NCBI GenBank assembly: GCA_030065255.1
Contig: JASJCX010000001.1
Span: 1-64,000 of the forward strand
DNA length: 64,000 nucleotides
Direction: 5' to 3'
Source: Calothrix sp. MO_167.B42
Lineage (GTDB): Bacteria; Cyanobacteriota; Cyanobacteriia; Cyanobacteriales; Nostocaceae
Part shown: one piece after another, positions 54,391-63,562 of the stretch
Position numbering within the stretch: position 1 is the stretch's first letter
Layout: every line of letters begins with the position of its first letter
Notes under the pieces: generated by a model
Database searches by the model: none
Told to the model about the DNA's origin: nothing
What the model saw: only the letters and a program-made list of their open reading frames with translations
Program-made: the position numbers and the translations under genes

Positions 54391-55320
54391 TTATTTCTTT
54401 TTAGAGTAAGGCATACCCAAAGCAGCAGGCGGTGCAGACTTACCAGCTAATCCTATCAGAGCAAGTAAAGCGATCACATATGGGAGCATAATTAAGAATT
54501 GGTAGGGTATATTTGCTCCCAATGCTTGGATTCTCAGTTGTAGTGCTTCTGTGGCACCAAATAGTAAACTAGCTAAGGTACTACCCACAGGATGCCATCT
54601 CCCAAAAATTAAGGCTGCGATCGCAATAAATCCTTTCCCTGCACTCATACCTTCAGCAAAATATTTTACTTGCACCAAACTTAAGTATGCACCTCCCAAA
54701 CTCGCAAGGCAACCACTGATAATTACGGCAATATAGCGCACCTTGACCACGGAAATCCCCGCAGATTCAGCAGCTTGGGGATATTCTCCCACAGCCCTTA
54801 AGGTTAAACCAACACTGGAATTAAACAGTAAATATGTGGTGAGAGCGATTAAAAATAGCAGTAAATATACGAGTATATCTTGTTGAAATAGAACCTTTCC
54901 TAAGACAGGGATACTGGCAAAATAGGGAATTGTCAGGGGTGGAATGCCCGGTAATTTCTCCGTACTACCCCCCGCAAATACTATCCTTGCCCAAAAAGAT
55001 GTTAATCCCGCAGCAACTAAATTAATTGCCAAGCCGGATACCAATTGATTCACACCAAGGCTGATGCACAAAAAGCTATGGAGCAATCCCACCATACCCC
55101 CGACAATCAAGGTGATAATTATACCCAGCCAGGGATTACCAGTGTAAAAAGCGATCGCAGCACTAGTAAAGGCTCCCGTAAGTAGCATTCCTTCCAAGGC
55201 AATATTTAATACTCCAGCCCGTTCCGAGTAAATCCCCCCTAGGGCCGCAAATGCTAAGGGTACGGTTAAGCGTATGGTAGCAACAAGGTAATCGGTGAAA
55301 AAGTCAAGGTTATAGCTCAT
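54391..55320 (-). CDS. ABC transporter permease, nucleoside (BmpA-system) type
   Basis: 309 residues, ATG at 55320. About nine hydrophobic helices with the family's hallmark PLAFAALGGIYSERAGVLNIALEGMLLTGAF near the N-terminus and NQLVSGLAINLVAAGLTSF. GEYPQAAESAGISVVKVRYIAVIISGCLASLGGAYLSL is the ATPase-contact and following helix. Paralogues pair with a second permease, a BmpA-type lipoprotein and an ATPase for uptake of nucleosides or related solutes. None of those is adjacent, so the partners lie elsewhere. Confidence 0.88.
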   Translation of the reverse strand: MSYNLDFFTDYLVATIRLTVPLAFAALGGIYSERAGVLNIALEGMLLTGAFTSAAIAFYTGNPWLGIIITLIVGGMVGLLHSFLCISLGVNQLVSGLAINLVAAGLTSFWARIVFAGGSTEKLPGIPPLTIPYFASIPVLGKVLFQQDILVYLLLFLIALTTYLLFNSSVGLTLRAVGEYPQAAESAGISVVKVRYIAVIISGCLASLGGAYLSLVQVKYFAEGMSAGKGFIAIAALIFGRWHPVGSTLASLLFGATEALQLRIQALGANIPYQFLIMLPYVIALLALIGLAGKSAPPAALGMPYSKKK

Positions 55321-55502
55321 TTTCTAAATAATTCGCAATTATTTAGCGACAAGTTTATTGTGGGGGTATTTGGCTTACTTTTCACAGGAGCTGGAAAACC
55401 TCTCTCCAATCCACAAAATCATTACCTCACCCTCGCTTTTTGCTACGCAAAAATCTTTCCCTCTCCTTATAGAACCCATTTGGGTTCTATAAAAATACTC
55501 AA

Positions 55503-55528
55503 AAACCCGATCCAGTGCGATCGGGTTT
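55503..55528 (-). terminator. Rho-independent terminator with no visible leftward gene
   Basis: AAACCCGATC (55503-55512) and GATCGGGTTT (55519-55528) pair perfectly around CAGTGC. Read leftward the stem is followed by TTGAGTATTTTT. No leftward gene precedes it (55529-55971). Confidence 0.6.
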
Positions 55529-55971
55529 GGTAAATTCACTAGTGAGCAAATTGTTCTTATTGTTAAGTTAGTAATAGAAGAAATAGATGGAGAGGTTTAC
55601 AAGTAGGTGGACATTATTCACATCCAAGCCAGCATATCTATGTTTTTCCGCTTTGGGATTTGGCTTCCCACTATATTCTGGGGGAAATTGCCACTTGATT
55701 AGTTTATGCTTCCGCTTGGCTAGGCTACTGAGGGGAGACACCTGTTTTCATTAGCCCTTGCTTGTTTGTTGTACCTTGCTCGGTGTCTTGATTGTTAATC
55801 TAGCAAATAAAACCAGACCCTGTAACCCCCCTTTAACTGAAGTTAACCAGTCTTTAAACTTCGCAACATATTAGCAAGGTTTTGCAATGAACAGGTTAGA
55901 AATAGTCTGAATTTTTGCTAGTACTTTGTTACTATAGCTGTCTGGCGTAACTTCTGTGGTATCTATAAATT
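55529..55971. other. Non-coding region, possible leftward small RNA
   Basis: About 440 bp with no supported protein gene, ending on the minus strand at the terminator 55503-55528. Short complementary blocks (GCTTGGC near 55710-55720 and CCAAGC near 55645) hint at structure. No known RNA (6S, tmRNA, RNase P, SRP) was recognised. The right part must contain the leader of the TM2 gene. Confidence 0.3.
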
Positions 55972-56346
55972 ATGTTAATCAAGCACAAAAGTCGCAGTGT
56001 CGCTGTCATTCTGGCATTTGCTGGCACATTGACAATTTCAGGATTGCATAAATTTTATCTGGGGCAACCGTTATGGGGGCTATTATATGTATTACTATCT
56101 TGGACACCTATTCCCCGGATTGCTAGTGCGATTGAAGGGGTGTGGTATTTGGCTCAGGATGAAGAGGCTTTTAATGGTAATTTTAATTTGGGTAAATCAG
56201 CTATTAAAAGTAAGACATCAGAAGTTAATCCAGTGAATACAGTGGCTGAAGCTTTACGAGAATTAGACTCTTTGCGTCAGGAAGGATTAATTTCTGAGTA
56301 TGAGTTTGAGCAAAAGCGTCGCCAAATGCTTGACCAAATTTCTTGA
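55972..56346 (+). CDS. TM2-domain protein with SHOCT-like tail
   Basis: 124 residues, ATG at 55972. Two membrane helices with the TM2 hallmark (VILAFAGTLTISGLHKFYLGQPLWGLLYVLLSWTPIP) make a hairpin in the cytoplasmic membrane. The tail, EALRELDSLRQEGLISEYEFEQKRRQML, is a SHOCT-like helix pair. Function of the family is unknown. The HhH gene follows by 22 bp, so the two are probably co-transcribed. Confidence 0.85.
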   Translation: MLIKHKSRSVAVILAFAGTLTISGLHKFYLGQPLWGLLYVLLSWTPIPRIASAIEGVWYLAQDEEAFNGNFNLGKSAIKSKTSEVNPVNTVAEALRELDSLRQEGLISEYEFEQKRRQMLDQIS

Positions 56347-56368
56347 TTGTTGAATCAGGATTTTTTCT

Positions 56369-56911
56369 ATGAATCAAAACTGGCTATGGTTGGGAATTAA
56401 CCCCAGGTTGCAAAAACTACGCTACAAATTAAGCTCCGATCCTTATTATCGCCTGCAATCGGGGGAAGAAATTGCGATCGCAGCACAACTTGGTGTGCGG
56501 ATTGATGCGAATCAAGCCACCGTGGATGATTGGCTGCGATTGCCAGGGTTATCAATTCACCAGGCGCGATCGCTAGTGGAGCTTTCCCGTTCTGGGGTAA
56601 AATTTTACTGTATCGAAGATGTAGCTGCTGGTTTAAGTGTACCTGTCCAACGGCTCAAGCCTTTAGAGGTAATTCTCAATTTTAGTTATTATGATGACGA
56701 AGCTACAGAAGGCCTTGCATATATAGTAAATGCCAATACTGCAACGGTTGAGAGTTTAATCAAAATACCAATTATTGATATTACCTTGGCACAAGCCGTG
56801 GTGGATAATCGCACATCGGGTGGAGCATACCGTAATTTAGTGGATTTCCAGCGGAGGTTGAATTTATCCGGCGATGCAATCGCTCAACTCATGTATTATT
56901 TGAGATTTTGA
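56369..56911 (+). CDS. ComEA-like helix-hairpin-helix protein
   Basis: 180 residues, ATG at 56369. Two HhH modules are visible: VRIDANQATVDDWLRLPGLSIHQARSLVEL at about 44-73, and IVNANTATVESLIKIPIIDITLAQAVVDNR at about 118-147. HhH domains contact DNA backbones. ComEA-type proteins bind incoming DNA in competence, but this one lacks an obvious signal peptide or anchor, so its place is uncertain. It follows the TM2 gene closely. Confidence 0.75.
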   Translation: MNQNWLWLGINPRLQKLRYKLSSDPYYRLQSGEEIAIAAQLGVRIDANQATVDDWLRLPGLSIHQARSLVELSRSGVKFYCIEDVAAGLSVPVQRLKPLEVILNFSYYDDEATEGLAYIVNANTATVESLIKIPIIDITLAQAVVDNRTSGGAYRNLVDFQRRLNLSGDAIAQLMYYLRF

Positions 56912-56916
56912 AAATT

Positions 56917-56978
56917 TCCTTCCCTCCTTCCCTCCTTCCCTCCTTCCCTCCTTCACTCTTTCACTCCTTCACTCTTTC
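56917..56978. repeat. CCTTCCCT microsatellite
   Basis: Repeats of CCTTCCCT then CACTCCTT/CACTCTTT begin six bases after the HhH stop codon. Confidence 0.9.
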
Positions 56979-57077
56979 ATATGATGTCCGGCAAATCACC
57001 CATGCTATCAAGTCCGGCTAATTAATTACGATATAACCCAATTGAACAGATGGCGAACCTTACTTAGTACTCTTTTT

Positions 57078-57215
57078 ACTCATTACTCATTACTCATTAT
57101 TCATTACTCATTACTCATTACTTATTACTCATTACTCATTACTCATTACTTATTACTCATTACTCATTACTCATTACTCATTACTCATTACCCATTACTC
57201 ATTACTCATTACTCA
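57078..57215. repeat. ACTCATT heptamer array
   Basis: About 19 units with a few TTATT variants, ending 15 bp before the signal peptidase stop codon. Not a CRISPR array, since units are contiguous with no spacers. Confidence 0.95.
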
Positions 57216-57230
57216 ACCCCTCCTTCACTC

Positions 57231-57812
57231 TTAAATCGTCCCAATCCTACCCAGGGGCCAAAAACGAAATACGGCTCGACCAATTACATTTTTGTTTGGT
57301 AAAAATCCCCAATAACGGGAATCATTGCTATCGTTGCGATTATCTCCCATGACAAATAAATTATCTGGGGGAACCTTAACCGGGGGAAATGGTTGATTTG
57401 GTGGTTCGGCGATGTAATCTTCCTGTAATGCTTGACCATTCAGATAGACTTTACCTTTGTTAATATTCACAATATTTTCCGATTCACCAATTACCCGTTT
57501 AATAAAGGCTTGGTTTTTGAGATAGCCACGATTTTGCAATTCTTCTGGTGGCTGAAAAACAATAATGTCACCAAATTTGGGAGGATGGAAATAGTAGGAA
57601 ACTTTCTCTACTACTAAGCGATCGCCTGTTAGTAAGGTGGGAACCATAGAATCCGAGGGGATGTAGCGGGGTTCGGCGATAAATGTGCGAATCAGGAAGG
57701 CTAAGACAAGAGCGATCGCAATTAAGCTAAAATTTTCTCGTAAACTATGCCATGTTTTGGCGGATGAATTGGTGTCAGTTGTTCGTTTTGTTTTAGTTTC
57801 CTGAGGAGCCAT
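57231..57812 (-). CDS. lepB: Signal peptidase I
   Basis: 193 residues from the ATG at 57812; the frame is open from a TTG 9 codons upstream. A single membrane anchor, NFSLIAIALVLAFLIRTFI, holds it in the membrane with the catalytic domain outside. Catalytic Ser55 lies in YIPSDSMVPTL and Lys105 in AFIKRVIGE. FVMGDNRNDSNDSRYWGFLP is the conserved box E. It cuts signal peptides of exported proteins, e.g. those encoded at 38494, 26098 and 6187. The 3' end is near a heptamer array. Confidence 0.93.
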   Translation of the reverse strand: MAPQETKTKRTTDTNSSAKTWHSLRENFSLIAIALVLAFLIRTFIAEPRYIPSDSMVPTLLTGDRLVVEKVSYYFHPPKFGDIIVFQPPEELQNRGYLKNQAFIKRVIGESENIVNINKGKVYLNGQALQEDYIAEPPNQPFPPVKVPPDNLFVMGDNRNDSNDSRYWGFLPNKNVIGRAVFRFWPLGRIGTI

Positions 57813-58187
57813 AGAATTTTCAGCTAGGATTACGGTCAAAGTTTTATTCTACCGAAAACGCGCACAGTGCCCCTAGTTTCTCACTATGGGAGTGTAGGGG
57901 GTTTTCAAATGCCCACACCTCTTAGCCTGGGGCTATACGAACCAAGCCTGCCTACTCTTCGAGGGTATTGCTCAAAAAAGTGGGATGCTCCCGGTGTAGG
58001 AGATTTAATTTCCTGTGAATAAATATATACCACAGTTGAGCTGTGGATAAGTATATACCACAATTGCAGAAATCCATGTTAAATTAAGCTCTAATTATTT
58101 TGGGTTAATTTTGAGGAAAAAATAATCCTAATTATTAATTTTTATACTGGCTTTTCTACCGGCTTGCGAAGATAACACAAAAAAATT
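57813..58187. other. Intergenic region between lepB and the MscS gene
   Basis: Divergent spacer. GTGGATAAGTATATACCACA-like sequence is repeated (TATATACCACAGTTGAGC and TATATACCACAATTGC at 58024 and 58053). No gene supported. Confidence 0.4.
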
Positions 58188-59228
58188 ATGATTCAACAAT
58201 GGATTCTGCCCATTACATCCATTTTACTGGGATTAATTGCGGGAATTATCGGCGAAAAAATTGTTTTTAGAAAATTAAAAACTGTCTTTGCAGATAAATC
58301 GATCCCAGGGAGTGAGATTATTTTTCAATCCTTGCATCGGATGACTTTTATTTGGTTTGTCCTGGCAGGATTTTTTGGTGTAATTATTTTTTCTCAAATT
58401 CCACCTGATATTAAAAGTGCGTTAGAAAAAATCCTCACTACTATTTTCTTATTATCTCTCACTTTAGTATGTGCTAGATTATCTTCTGCTTTTGTTATCT
58501 TATTTTTTCAGAAAACCGAAGGTGTATCTAATTCACTGGTTTCTAATTTAATCAAAATTGTTGTTTTAGTTTTAGGGACTCTAATTGTTTTACAAACCCT
58601 AGGAATAAAGATTACACCCCTACTTACAACTTTAGGGGTTGGTGGTTTAGCAGTTGGTTTGGCACTACAAGAGACTTTAGCAAATTTATTTTCTGGATTT
58701 TTCTTGCTTTTATCCAAGCAGGTAAAAACAGGAGATTATGTGAAGTTAGATAGTGATGAAGAAGGATATATTACTGATATAACCTGGCGGAATACCACAA
58801 TTAAAGAGCTGTCTAATAATACAATTATTGTTCCCAATTCTAAGTTAGCTTCTGCTATTTTTATTAATTATCATCTACCAGAAAAACAAATTACATTAAC
58901 CATGAATGTAGGGGTTAGTTACGATAGTGATTTGGAACAAGTTGAAAGAATAACCATTGAGATAGCAAAAGAGGTGATGCAAGAAATTGAATCGGATTTA
59001 ACAATAAAAGAGCCTTATATGAGATTTCATACTTTCAATGATTTTAGTATTGATTTTACACTTTATATGCCTGTAAATGAATACTTCGATCAGCGCATTG
59101 GCAAGCATTTATTTGTAAAGAAATTACACAAACGTTATCAACAAGAGGGAATTAGCATTCCTTTCCCCATTCGAGATGTGTTCATGCATCATAGTCATAA
59201 TAATGATAATTTGATACAACAAAATTAA
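58188..59228 (+). CDS. Small-conductance mechanosensitive channel (MscS) family
   Basis: 346 residues, ATG at 58188. About four membrane helices; the pore helix and its continuation read VGGLAVGLALQETLANLFSGFFLLLSKQVKTGDYV at about residues 150-185. The beta domain has GYITDITWRNTTIKELSNNTIIVPNSKLAS, and the C-terminal alpha/beta vestibule follows to KRYQQEGISIPFPIRDV. It releases solutes on hypo-osmotic shock from the inner membrane. Heptamer repeats start about 25 bp after its stop. Confidence 0.93.
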   Translation: MIQQWILPITSILLGLIAGIIGEKIVFRKLKTVFADKSIPGSEIIFQSLHRMTFIWFVLAGFFGVIIFSQIPPDIKSALEKILTTIFLLSLTLVCARLSSAFVILFFQKTEGVSNSLVSNLIKIVVLVLGTLIVLQTLGIKITPLLTTLGVGGLAVGLALQETLANLFSGFFLLLSKQVKTGDYVKLDSDEEGYITDITWRNTTIKELSNNTIIVPNSKLASAIFINYHLPEKQITLTMNVGVSYDSDLEQVERITIEIAKEVMQEIESDLTIKEPYMRFHTFNDFSIDFTLYMPVNEYFDQRIGKHLFVKKLHKRYQQEGISIPFPIRDVFMHHSHNNDNLIQQN

Positions 59229-59251
59229 TCCGGTTTAAGTTGTAAGTATAG

Positions 59252-59296
59252 CAGTTGATAGTTGACAGTTGATAGTTGACAGTTGACAGTTGACAG
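59252..59296. repeat. GTTGACA/GTTGATA heptamer array
   Basis: About six units just after the MscS stop codon. Confidence 0.9.
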
Positions 59297-59352
59297 AATT
59301 GTAGTTTGAGTTGAAGGCTTATATAGGAATCCTAATTGATTTTTGAAATATA

Positions 59353-59435
59353 CGTAGGGTGTGTTGTCGCAGAGCGCAACGCACCATTACATAAGGATTT
59401 AGGTGCGTTAGACTAGCGTCATAACGCACCCTACG
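59353..59435. repeat. 83-bp MITE-like element with CGTAGGGTG ends
   Basis: CGTAGGGTGTGTT (left) and AACGCACCCTACG (right) are inverted with one mismatch; the interior again has GGTGCGTTA and CAACGCACC. No coding capacity. Confidence 0.75.
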
Positions 59436-59572
59436 AATACCTAATTTTTTCAATATTCAAACCGGATTCCTATAGCGGTAGCCACTTTGATTAGTACATC
59501 CAAATGGGTATAAGCAATTGGCAAATATTAGAGACAACAAACTGTCACCTGTTCCCTGTCACCTGTTCCCTA

Positions 59573-62491
59573 TCATTTGGTTTCCATCCAATTCTCACCC
59601 TGACGCACATCCACTACCAAAGGCACATCTAACTTTACCGCATTTTCCATCACCGATTTTATTTTCGCCTGCAACTCTTCCCATTCATCGGGAGGAACTT
59701 CCAACACCAATTCATCATGTACCTGTAACAATAACCTTGCTTGATAATTCTGCAAAACCTCATGCATTTGAATCATGGCGATTTTAATAATATCAGCACT
59801 GGAACCTTGGATGGGCGCATTAGCAGCAGAGCGCAGTAATCCAGCGTCATAAGCTCCCAGTTTCTTTAATTTACTGGTGTCAATGTCATTTGGATTACAC
59901 CCCTTCAACCTTTGCAAGCTATTCCCAGTAAAGGTAAAATAACGCCGACGGCCAAGAATAGTCTCCACAAATCCCTGAGCGATCGCTTGTTTTTTCACCT
60001 GTTCTAAGTATGTAAATACCCTTGGATATCGAGTATAAAATTTATTGATAAATTCGTTTGCCAGGGTTTTATCTACCCCAATGGAGCGGGAAAATTTCAA
60101 GGAACCCATGCCATAGATGACACCAAAGTTGATGGTTTTTGCCACCCGGCGCTCGTCTGCTGTCACCTCGTCTTTTTCAAACATCAACCGCGCAGTCACG
60201 GTATGAATGTCTTGGTTGTTGCGGTAGGCTTCTACCAATACGGGTTCCTGACTCAAGTGGGCTAATATTCTTAATTCAATTTGCGAGTAGTCAGCAGCTA
60301 CCATTAACCAACCCGGTTCCGGTAAAAATGCTTTGCGGATTTGGCGGCTAAAGGCGGTGCGGATGGGAATATTTTGTAAGTTGGGGTTGGAAGAGGATAA
60401 CCTACCTGTGGATGTGGCGGTTTGATTGAAGCTGGTATGGATGCGCTTGGTGTCTGGGTGAACTAGGGCTGGTAGTGCATCCACGTAGGTGGATTTCAAC
60501 TTTGCTAAGGTGCGATACTCAATAATGGCATCAATAATTCCCGTTTCATCCCCATCGCGCATTTTTTCTAGGGTAGCCGCATCTGTGGAATATCCGGTTT
60601 TAATTTTTCGGGAATGTTTGGTACTTAACCCCAAATTTGTAAATAAAATCTGACTTAATTGTTTGGGAGAACCCAGGTTAAAATCTTCCCCAGCAATAGT
60701 GTGTACTTGTTTTTCCAACCTGGCTAAATCCACTGCTAGCTGTTGGGAAAGTTGTTGTAAGTAATCACTATCTATCCTAATTCCTTGGGACTCAACCTCT
60801 GCTAACACTGGTTCTAGGGGTTGTTCTACTTCTAGGAGTAATTTGTGTAAAGGGGGAATTTCTGCTAACTGCGATCGCAACTTACCTACTAATTGGTATG
60901 TGGCGTGGACTTGTAAGCAGCAGTAATTAGTAATGGTGATAATATCTATATCCCCAATGGTTTGTCCTTTGGGAACCACATCGCCGTAGTTTTGCAACGT
61001 CAAACCCAAATAACGCAGAGATAAATCACTCAAATTATGGCTGCTGTCAGGGTTGAGGACATAACTTGCTAACATGGGATCGAATACTACCCCAGCTAAG
61101 TTAATACCTTGAAACCGGAATACCAAACGGTCAAACTTAGCATTTTGAAAAGTTTTGGGATAATCCGCACTTGATAAAATCGGACGCAGTGCTGACAAAA
61201 CCGTATCTAACGGTAAATTGGTGCCGATTTTATGTCCCACCGGGATATAAGCGAGGTTATCAACTTCCGTTCCCCAGCAGCAACCAATCCCTACCAATTG
61301 TGCATCTCGCGGTTCTAAAGCACTAGTTTCCGTATCCCAAGCCACGGGTGTATCTGGGTTGGTAAATGACTGTAATTTTTGCACCAACTCAGTTAACTTA
61401 GCTTCCGTATCAATAATTTGGGGTTTGATGGGAATATCTGGTTGTGCGGGATTAGCAGCAGTATCCTCAGCACTAAAAAACCACAAATCATCATCTTCAT
61501 CTTCCCGGGATAATGGATTTGCTTCTATATTTGTTTCGAGAATTTTGCCACCAAACTCTTGTTGGATGTGGTTAATCTTTTCCAGGAAAGACTTAAATTC
61601 CAATTTCTCTAAAATCGGCGTGAGAGCTTGGGAGTCAAAACCTTGGAGTTTGCAACTGGCTAAATCAACCTCTATGGGGACATCTAAAACGATAGTTGCT
61701 AAATATTGAGACTTGAGTGCATCTTCTTTGCCATTCACCAACTTGGTTTTGACAGCACCTTGAATTTTATCCAATGACTTATATATATTGTCCAGGGAAC
61801 CGTAAGTATTGAGTAACTTCACCGCCGTTTTTTCCCCAATACCCTTAACCCCGGGAATATTATCCGACTTATCCCCACACAAAGCCTTATAATCAATTAC
61901 CTGGGAAGGTAAAACCCCTAACTTTGTCTGTACCTGCTCAGGGAAAAACTCATTAATCCCATTCCCATTACTAGAACGCCTAAATCCTTCCGGGCTAAAA
62001 TAAAGAACGCTAATATTCTTTTGGGAATCCACAAGTTGAAATAAATCCCTATCCCCCGTGAGGATTTGCACCTTATACCCAGCAGCCGATGCCCGTTGTG
62101 CTAAAGTCCCCAATATATCATCCGCCTCATAACCAGGTGCACTCAGAGTTAATAAATTTAACCCCGTCAGTAACTCCCGCAGATTTTCCATATCAGGGAT
62201 AAAATCCTCCGGTGTTTCTTCCCTATCCGCCTTATAAGTACCTTCAGCCTGATGACGGAAAGTAGGTAAACCCAAATCAAAAGCCACCGCCATCCCCTGG
62301 GGTTTTTCAGTGGCGATGACTTCGAGCAAACACTTGAGGAAACCAAAACAGATACTTGTGGGAATCCCCGTGGTAGTTCGCAATCCACCATCCTTACCTT
62401 TGGAAAAACCATAATAGGAGCGAAACGCCAAGGAGTGTCCATCTACAAGGATGCAACTGGGACGAGTTGTGGGGGAAGAATGGGAAGTCAA
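59573..62491 (-). CDS. polA: DNA polymerase I
   Basis: 972 residues, TTG start at 62491 because no in-frame ATG precedes the conserved CILVDGHSLAFRSYYGF. The 5'-3' exonuclease spans about 1-310 (AFDLGLPTFRHQ, APGYEADDILGTLA, GDRDLFQLV, GDKSDNIPGVKGIGEKTA). The 3'-5' proofreading domain has the DxE site VAWDTETSALE. The polymerase domain has motif A VAADYSQIELRILAHLS, the O-helix RRVAKTINFGVIYGMG and motif C LLQVHDELVLEVP. It fills gaps and removes RNA primers. Full length; nothing unusual apart from the start. Confidence 0.95.
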   Translation of the reverse strand: MTSHSSPTTRPSCILVDGHSLAFRSYYGFSKGKDGGLRTTTGIPTSICFGFLKCLLEVIATEKPQGMAVAFDLGLPTFRHQAEGTYKADREETPEDFIPDMENLRELLTGLNLLTLSAPGYEADDILGTLAQRASAAGYKVQILTGDRDLFQLVDSQKNISVLYFSPEGFRRSSNGNGINEFFPEQVQTKLGVLPSQVIDYKALCGDKSDNIPGVKGIGEKTAVKLLNTYGSLDNIYKSLDKIQGAVKTKLVNGKEDALKSQYLATIVLDVPIEVDLASCKLQGFDSQALTPILEKLEFKSFLEKINHIQQEFGGKILETNIEANPLSREDEDDDLWFFSAEDTAANPAQPDIPIKPQIIDTEAKLTELVQKLQSFTNPDTPVAWDTETSALEPRDAQLVGIGCCWGTEVDNLAYIPVGHKIGTNLPLDTVLSALRPILSSADYPKTFQNAKFDRLVFRFQGINLAGVVFDPMLASYVLNPDSSHNLSDLSLRYLGLTLQNYGDVVPKGQTIGDIDIITITNYCCLQVHATYQLVGKLRSQLAEIPPLHKLLLEVEQPLEPVLAEVESQGIRIDSDYLQQLSQQLAVDLARLEKQVHTIAGEDFNLGSPKQLSQILFTNLGLSTKHSRKIKTGYSTDAATLEKMRDGDETGIIDAIIEYRTLAKLKSTYVDALPALVHPDTKRIHTSFNQTATSTGRLSSSNPNLQNIPIRTAFSRQIRKAFLPEPGWLMVAADYSQIELRILAHLSQEPVLVEAYRNNQDIHTVTARLMFEKDEVTADERRVAKTINFGVIYGMGSLKFSRSIGVDKTLANEFINKFYTRYPRVFTYLEQVKKQAIAQGFVETILGRRRYFTFTGNSLQRLKGCNPNDIDTSKLKKLGAYDAGLLRSAANAPIQGSSADIIKIAMIQMHEVLQNYQARLLLQVHDELVLEVPPDEWEELQAKIKSVMENAVKLDVPLVVDVRQGENWMETK

Positions 62492-62530
62492 CTTTTTGGT
62501 ATTGTTAGGGACATAGCCTTATTTTATAGC

Positions 62531-62715
62531 AGTTGGCAGTTGATGGTTGACAGTTGACAGTTGACGGTTGATGGTTGATGGTTGACAGTTGACAGTTGAT
62601 GGTTGAAGGTTGACAGTTGATGGTTGACAGTTGACAGTTGATGGTTGATGGTTGAAGGTTGACAGTTGAAGGTTGACAGTTGACAGTTGATGGTTGACAG
62701 TTGATGGTTGACAGT
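62531..62715. repeat. GTTGACA/GTTGATG heptamer array
   Basis: About 26 heptamers (GTTGACA, GTTGATG, GTTGAAG) lie directly upstream of polA. A short CACACCTCCC run follows at about 62730-62765. Confidence 0.95.
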
Positions 62716-62863
62716 AAATCCTTGGTTTAACTCCCCACACCTCCCACACTCCCCACACCTCCCCTGCTCCCTGCGATTGGATATACAAACTAGATGCATA
62801 ACAACTTAATCTCTGGCTGTTTGTGCCAGAATGCAAATAATGTAATTAGTAGGAATAAAAGCT

Positions 62864-63562
62864 GTGTTTCCCCTTTATGACGAAAATCCCACACGTATCA
62901 CTCCATACTTAACCTATGGACTAATTGGAATTAATATTATTGTCTTTTTACATGAGGTGAGTCTATCCAGTGCACAGCTACAGCAATTTTTCCAATTGTA
63001 TGCAGTGGTGCCAAGGGAACTCAGTGCTAGCTTCCAGGGATTGGTTGTAGGACAAGAAGTGCCAGAATGGGCAACTTTAATTACTTCCCAATTTTTACAT
63101 GGTGGTTGGTGGCACTTAATATCAAATATGTTGTTTCTTTGGGTATTTGGTAACAATATTGAAGATAGATTAGGCCATGTGAAATATTTAATTTTTTACT
63201 TAAGTTGTGGAATATTTGCAGGTTTGTGCCAGTGGTTTATTGGTATGAATTCTGCCATTCCTTCCCTAGGAGCAAGTGGAGCAATTTCTGGGGTTTTGGG
63301 AGCTTATGCTATTCGTTTTCCCCAAGCCAGGGTAGTCACCTTAGCTATCTTGGGTTTTTTCATCACTACGGTGAGAATTCCAGCTCTGATACTTATAGGA
63401 TTTTTCTTTATTCAAAATATTATTTCTGGGATTGTTAGTTTACAAGCTGCTGCAAATATGACTGTGGAAACAGGAGGAGTAGCTTACTGGGCACATATTG
63501 GCGGTTTTGTGGCTGGGTTCATTTTAGCTCCAGTATTGGGGATATTTAGTCGTGATGATTAA
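62864..63562 (+). CDS. Rhomboid-family intramembrane serine protease
   Basis: 232 residues, GTG start at 62864 with AGGA about nine bases before. Six membrane helices; the catalytic Ser138 lies in LGASGAISGVLG and His211 in YWAHIGGFVAGF. HGGWWHLISNMLFLWVFGNNIED is the loop-and-helix that forms the active-site cap and oxyanion side. Rhomboids cut membrane proteins within or near the membrane. The substrate is unknown; the many surface proteins here are possible clients. Confidence 0.92.
   Translation: MFPLYDENPTRITPYLTYGLIGINIIVFLHEVSLSSAQLQQFFQLYAVVPRELSASFQGLVVGQEVPEWATLITSQFLHGGWWHLISNMLFLWVFGNNIEDRLGHVKYLIFYLSCGIFAGLCQWFIGMNSAIPSLGASGAISGVLGAYAIRFPQARVVTLAILGFFITTVRIPALILIGFFFIQNIISGIVSLQAAANMTVETGGVAYWAHIGGFVAGFILAPVLGIFSRDD

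Noticed and set aside
55529..55971. 6S RNA, tmRNA, RNase P or SRP RNA
   Set aside because: None of the conserved landmarks of those RNAs could be found; only a terminator and weak pairing were seen.
57078..57215. Tandem repeats as a possible CRISPR array
   Set aside because: Units are contiguous 7-mers with no unique spacers and no cas genes nearby.
62519..62836. Two repeat-encoded leftward frames (QLSTVNHQ-type)
   Set aside because: They are translations of the GTTGACA heptamer array.
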